DNA of 6,564 nucleotides from Candidatus Brocadiaceae bacterium (GTDB taxonomy: Bacteria; Planctomycetota; Brocadiia; SM23-32), in NCBI GenBank assembly GCA_003567495.1, contig PWZK01000295.1:1-6564 (forward strand), written 5' to 3'. The notes under the pieces are model-generated. The model was not told the origin of the DNA. It made no database searches and saw only the letters and a list, made by a program, of their open reading frames with translations. Positions 4,441 through 6,564 of this stretch are shown in pieces. A program made the translations under genes and the position numbers. How positions within the stretch are numbered: the first letter of the stretch is position 1; each line of letters starts with the position of its first letter.

Positions 4441-5493
4441 ATGCCTGCTCCGCGAATATTGGCTGTAGGAACCGCAAATCCCGAGCTGTATATTTCACAG
4501 GAAGATGTTTATGGATTTTACGAGAAAAACGACCTCTTGCCGGAGGGACAGAAAAACCTCTACGCCCGCCTCCTCCTTGATGGTCGCATCAAGGGCCGGT
4601 ATTTTGGACTGGGCATCCCCGAAGAGATACTAAACGAAGACCCGGATACCCGGATCGCACGCTTTGAGGCCCAGGGGCGGAAAATTCTTACCCGCGCCTG
4701 CCGCTCCGCCATGGAGAAGAATAGCCTTTCTTCCCGGGATATCGCCGGGATTGTCGTTAACACATGCACTGGCTACTTGTGCCCCGGGATGACTTCTTAC
4801 CTTTCGGAGGATCTCGGCCTCGCAACAGATATCAAAGCGCTCGATATCATGGGCATGGGCTGCGGGTCGGCCCTGCCAAATCTTGAATCCGGCTGCGGCA
4901 TGCTCGACCGGACTGACGGCAGGCACGTCCTCTGTGCGTCCGTAGAGATATGCTCCGCCACTCACATAATCGACGAAGATCCAGGGCTAACGGTCAGTAA
5001 CTGTATCTTCGGTGATGGCGCCTCCGCGGCCGTACTGGGGCATCAGGATAACGTGCCCAACAGCATAAAACTCCTGGACTTTCAGACCGGCCTCTTCCCC
5101 GCCTACAGAGAAGCGCTCAGGTATAAAAACCAAAACGGTCACCTTCGCAACACCCTGACTCGCAGAGTGCCGGCAGTCGGTGCTAAATGCCTTGCAGATG
5201 TGACCGGAAAGCTGCTGGCAAGAAACCGCCTTGAAGCCTCTGACATAAACTGGTGGGCCGTCCATGCGGGAGGCAGCGCGGTGCTGGAGAGAGTGGCAAA
5301 CAGTTTCAACATCGCTTTTGAAAAACTGGAGGCATCCTTCGAGGTTTTCGAGGAATTCGGCAATATGTCTTCGCCTACCGTCATGTTCGTGCTGCAAAAA
5401 CTTATGCAGCGCGACCAGACCCGCGGCCCAGGGCTGCTGCTGGCCTTCGGCGCCGGGTTCAGCGCCTTTGCCGCACTGGCAAACGGGGAGTAA
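4441..5493 (+). CDS. Type III polyketide synthase (chalcone/stilbene synthase family)
   Basis: The 350-residue protein has the typical length and all landmarks of a bacterial type III polyketide synthase. C141 in GMGCGSALPN is the nucleophile that holds the starter and growing chain. H275 in WWAVHAGGSAVLERV and N308 in EEFGNMSSPTVMF complete the Cys-His-Asn triad. GAGFSAFAAL (337-346) matches the C-terminal glycine-rich loop. These homodimeric enzymes condense an acyl-CoA starter with malonyl-CoA and cyclise the product to resorcinols, phloroglucinols, pyrones or naphthalenes. Starter, extension number and ring type cannot be read from sequence alone. It lies 60 bases after wrbA and 29 before an FAD aromatic hydroxylase. 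That hydroxylase resembles the tailoring partner in the S. griseus srs phenolic-lipid operon, so a hydroxylated phenolic lipid or quinone is a reasonable guess. AAGGAG sits 11 bases before ATG 4441, slightly far. Confidence 0.93.
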   Translation: MPAPRILAVGTANPELYISQEDVYGFYEKNDLLPEGQKNLYARLLLDGRIKGRYFGLGIPEEILNEDPDTRIARFEAQGRKILTRACRSAMEKNSLSSRDIAGIVVNTCTGYLCPGMTSYLSEDLGLATDIKALDIMGMGCGSALPNLESGCGMLDRTDGRHVLCASVEICSATHIIDEDPGLTVSNCIFGDGASAAVLGHQDNVPNSIKLLDFQTGLFPAYREALRYKNQNGHLRNTLTRRVPAVGAKCLADVTGKLLARNRLEASDINWWAVHAGGSAVLERVANSFNIAFEKLEASFEVFEEFGNMSSPTVMFVLQKLMQRDQTRGPGLLLAFGAGFSAFAALANGE

Positions 5494-5517
5494 CCCGCTT
5501 ATTTCACGCGTTTCCAG
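5492..5517. repeat. 26-bp dispersed repeat, copy 2
   Basis: It matches 2415-2440 at 22 of 26 positions, same orientation, with the identical 13-base core CACGCGTTTCCAG (5505-5517). The copy begins within the synthase stop codon and fills most of the 29-base gap before the hydroxylase start. It takes the place where a Shine-Dalgarno would be expected, and none is seen. Confidence 0.4.
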
Positions 5518-5522
5518 TAAAC

Positions 5523-6564
5523 ATGTTAAACCGAGAACCAAGAGAAAAGGCCTTTTGGCCGGTGATTATAATCGGCGCGGGGCCGGTGGGGCTCCTGCTG
5601 GCCAATCTGCTGGGACGCCAAAACATTCGCTGCCTCCTGGCCGAAAAGCGCCTTACCGGCGCCCGGTGGTCTAAAGCCATTGGCATTACTCCTCCCTCGC
5701 TGGAAATTCTTCGCAAAGGCTCCCTGCATCGCCCCGTTCTTGAGGCCGGCGTCAGGGTGAAAAAGGCGATCGTGCATGACGATCGCGGAATGGCCGGCAG
5801 CGTCAACTTTACAGATCTGGAATCATCTTTCCGTTTTATACTCACCCTGCCCCAATCGAAAACCGAAAAGCTACTGGAGAAATCGCTGAAACAATGCCCT
5901 TCAGTAACCTTCCGTCGCGGTATCGAGCTCAAAGGTATCGAGTCGGATGGACATAATCCGACGGCGGTTTTTTTCGACACAGCAAGCGGGCGACCGCAAC
6001 GTGCGGCGACAAGATATATTGTCGGCTGCGACGGATCCGACAGCACCACCCGCCACCTGGCCGGCATCAGGTACAAAAGAAGTTCTTACCGCCAGAAATT
6101 CGTTATGGCGGATTACGAGGATAACACTTCATGGGGAGATGAAGCACACCTTTTTTTCACAAAAGACGGGTCACTGGAATCGTTTCCTCTGTCCGGGTCG
6201 ATGCGCCGTTGGGTGTCTCTGGTTGTCGATTGTCCGGAAACGGAACCGGGAGAAGAGTACCTGGAAGCCCGAGTGAAAAATTTCTGCGGCTACAAACTCG
6301 GAGGCCTGCGTCGTTCGCCCGTCTTTCAGTTTATTCCAGAGAAGATTACGGTTCCGCAACCGGCCTGCAGGCGGGTTATACTGGCAGGCGACGCGGCCCA
6401 CGTCATGAGCCCGATAGGCGGTCAGGGTATGAATACTGGATTTGCCGACGCTTATTTTGCTGCTTCGGTCATCCCGCGTTTGCTGGAGGCCTGGGGAGAT
6501 CCTTCCGGAAATCTGTTGCAACAGTATAACCGCCGACGGCGCCGCGCGGCTGATTCGGCCCCCC
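5523..6564 (+). CDS. FAD-dependent class A aromatic hydroxylase (3' end beyond window)
   Basis: From ATG 5523 the frame is open for 347 codons to the window edge. The N-terminal Rossmann motif VIIIGAGPVGLLLANLL (14-30) binds the ADP part of FAD. CDGSDSTTRHLAGI (169-182) is the DG motif, which contacts both FAD and NAD(P)H. AGDAAHVMSPIGGQGMN (288-304) is the GD motif binding the ribityl chain. This order is diagnostic of PF01494-type monooxygenases such as p-hydroxybenzoate or phenol hydroxylases, which insert one oxygen atom into an activated phenolic ring. Typical members run 380-550 residues, so some C-terminal sequence is missing only because the window ends. No Shine-Dalgarno precedes the start. 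The gene follows the type III polyketide synthase by 29 bases; it probably hydroxylates that enzyme's product, the role of the flavoprotein SrsC after SrsA in S. griseus. Oxygen dependence would be notable if the host is anaerobic. Confidence 0.9.
   Translation, partial: MLNREPREKAFWPVIIIGAGPVGLLLANLLGRQNIRCLLAEKRLTGARWSKAIGITPPSLEILRKGSLHRPVLEAGVRVKKAIVHDDRGMAGSVNFTDLESSFRFILTLPQSKTEKLLEKSLKQCPSVTFRRGIELKGIESDGHNPTAVFFDTASGRPQRAATRYIVGCDGSDSTTRHLAGIRYKRSSYRQKFVMADYEDNTSWGDEAHLFFTKDGSLESFPLSGSMRRWVSLVVDCPETEPGEEYLEARVKNFCGYKLGGLRRSPVFQFIPEKITVPQPACRRVILAGDAAHVMSPIGGQGMNTGFADAYFAASVIPRLLEAWGDPSGNLLQQYNRRRRRAADSAP

Noticed and set aside
4987..5541. Minus-strand 184-residue open frame
   Set aside because: Shadow of the polyketide synthase, covering its catalytic His and Asn region.
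5504..6076. Minus-strand 190-residue open frame
   Set aside because: It lies antisense to the FAD hydroxylase, whose three cofactor motifs are plainly coded on the + strand.

Overview
The window comes from a bacterial chromosome of moderate GC content. Genes are compact, promoters look sigma-70-like, and several ribosome-binding sites are strong. The putative lipoprotein and the periplasmic-type signal peptide hint at a diderm bacterium. A WrbA-type quinone reductase and a cysteine-rich mini-protein would suit an anaerobe or facultative anaerobe. No rRNA, tRNA, transposase or CRISPR array is visible, so the lineage cannot be fixed from this sequence.

Layout. Positions 1-88 hold the last codons of a probable membrane protein. 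After a short gap with a 15-bp palindrome comes a PIG-L/LmbE-type deacetylase (189-1538, +). Its 3' end overlaps, on the opposite strand, the remnant of a GNAT acetyltransferase (1421-1732, -) that lacks the acetyl-CoA-binding half. The remnant lies just downstream of a coiled-coil putative lipoprotein gene (1771-2364, -), which has a very good promoter at 2498-2526. A roughly 520-bp intergenic region follows, carrying divergent promoters, hairpins and one copy of a 26-bp dispersed repeat. Next is a small secreted, extremely Arg-rich protein (2883-3314, +) with a leader hairpin and a textbook terminator. A 56-residue cysteine-rich, probably zinc-binding protein follows (3517-3687, +).

The most interesting part is the right-hand third. 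It reads wrbA (3766-4380), then a type III polyketide synthase with an intact Cys-His-Asn triad (4441-5493), then a class A FAD-dependent aromatic hydroxylase (5523 to beyond the window end). All are on + with short gaps. A likely reading is that the synthase makes a phenolic or pyrone product, the flavoprotein hydroxylates it, possibly to a quinone or hydroquinone, and WrbA performs two-electron quinone reduction. This is inferred from families and order; it resembles the phenolic-lipid srs operon of Streptomyces griseus (type III PKS, methyltransferase, flavoprotein hydroxylase), with a quinone reductase added. A perfect 16-bp inverted repeat with a tandem ACGGAG loop covers the wrbA stop codon and sits just before the synthase ribosome-binding site. 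It is a candidate RNA control element. The hydroxylase gene has no stop inside the window, so an ORF search requiring a stop would miss it.
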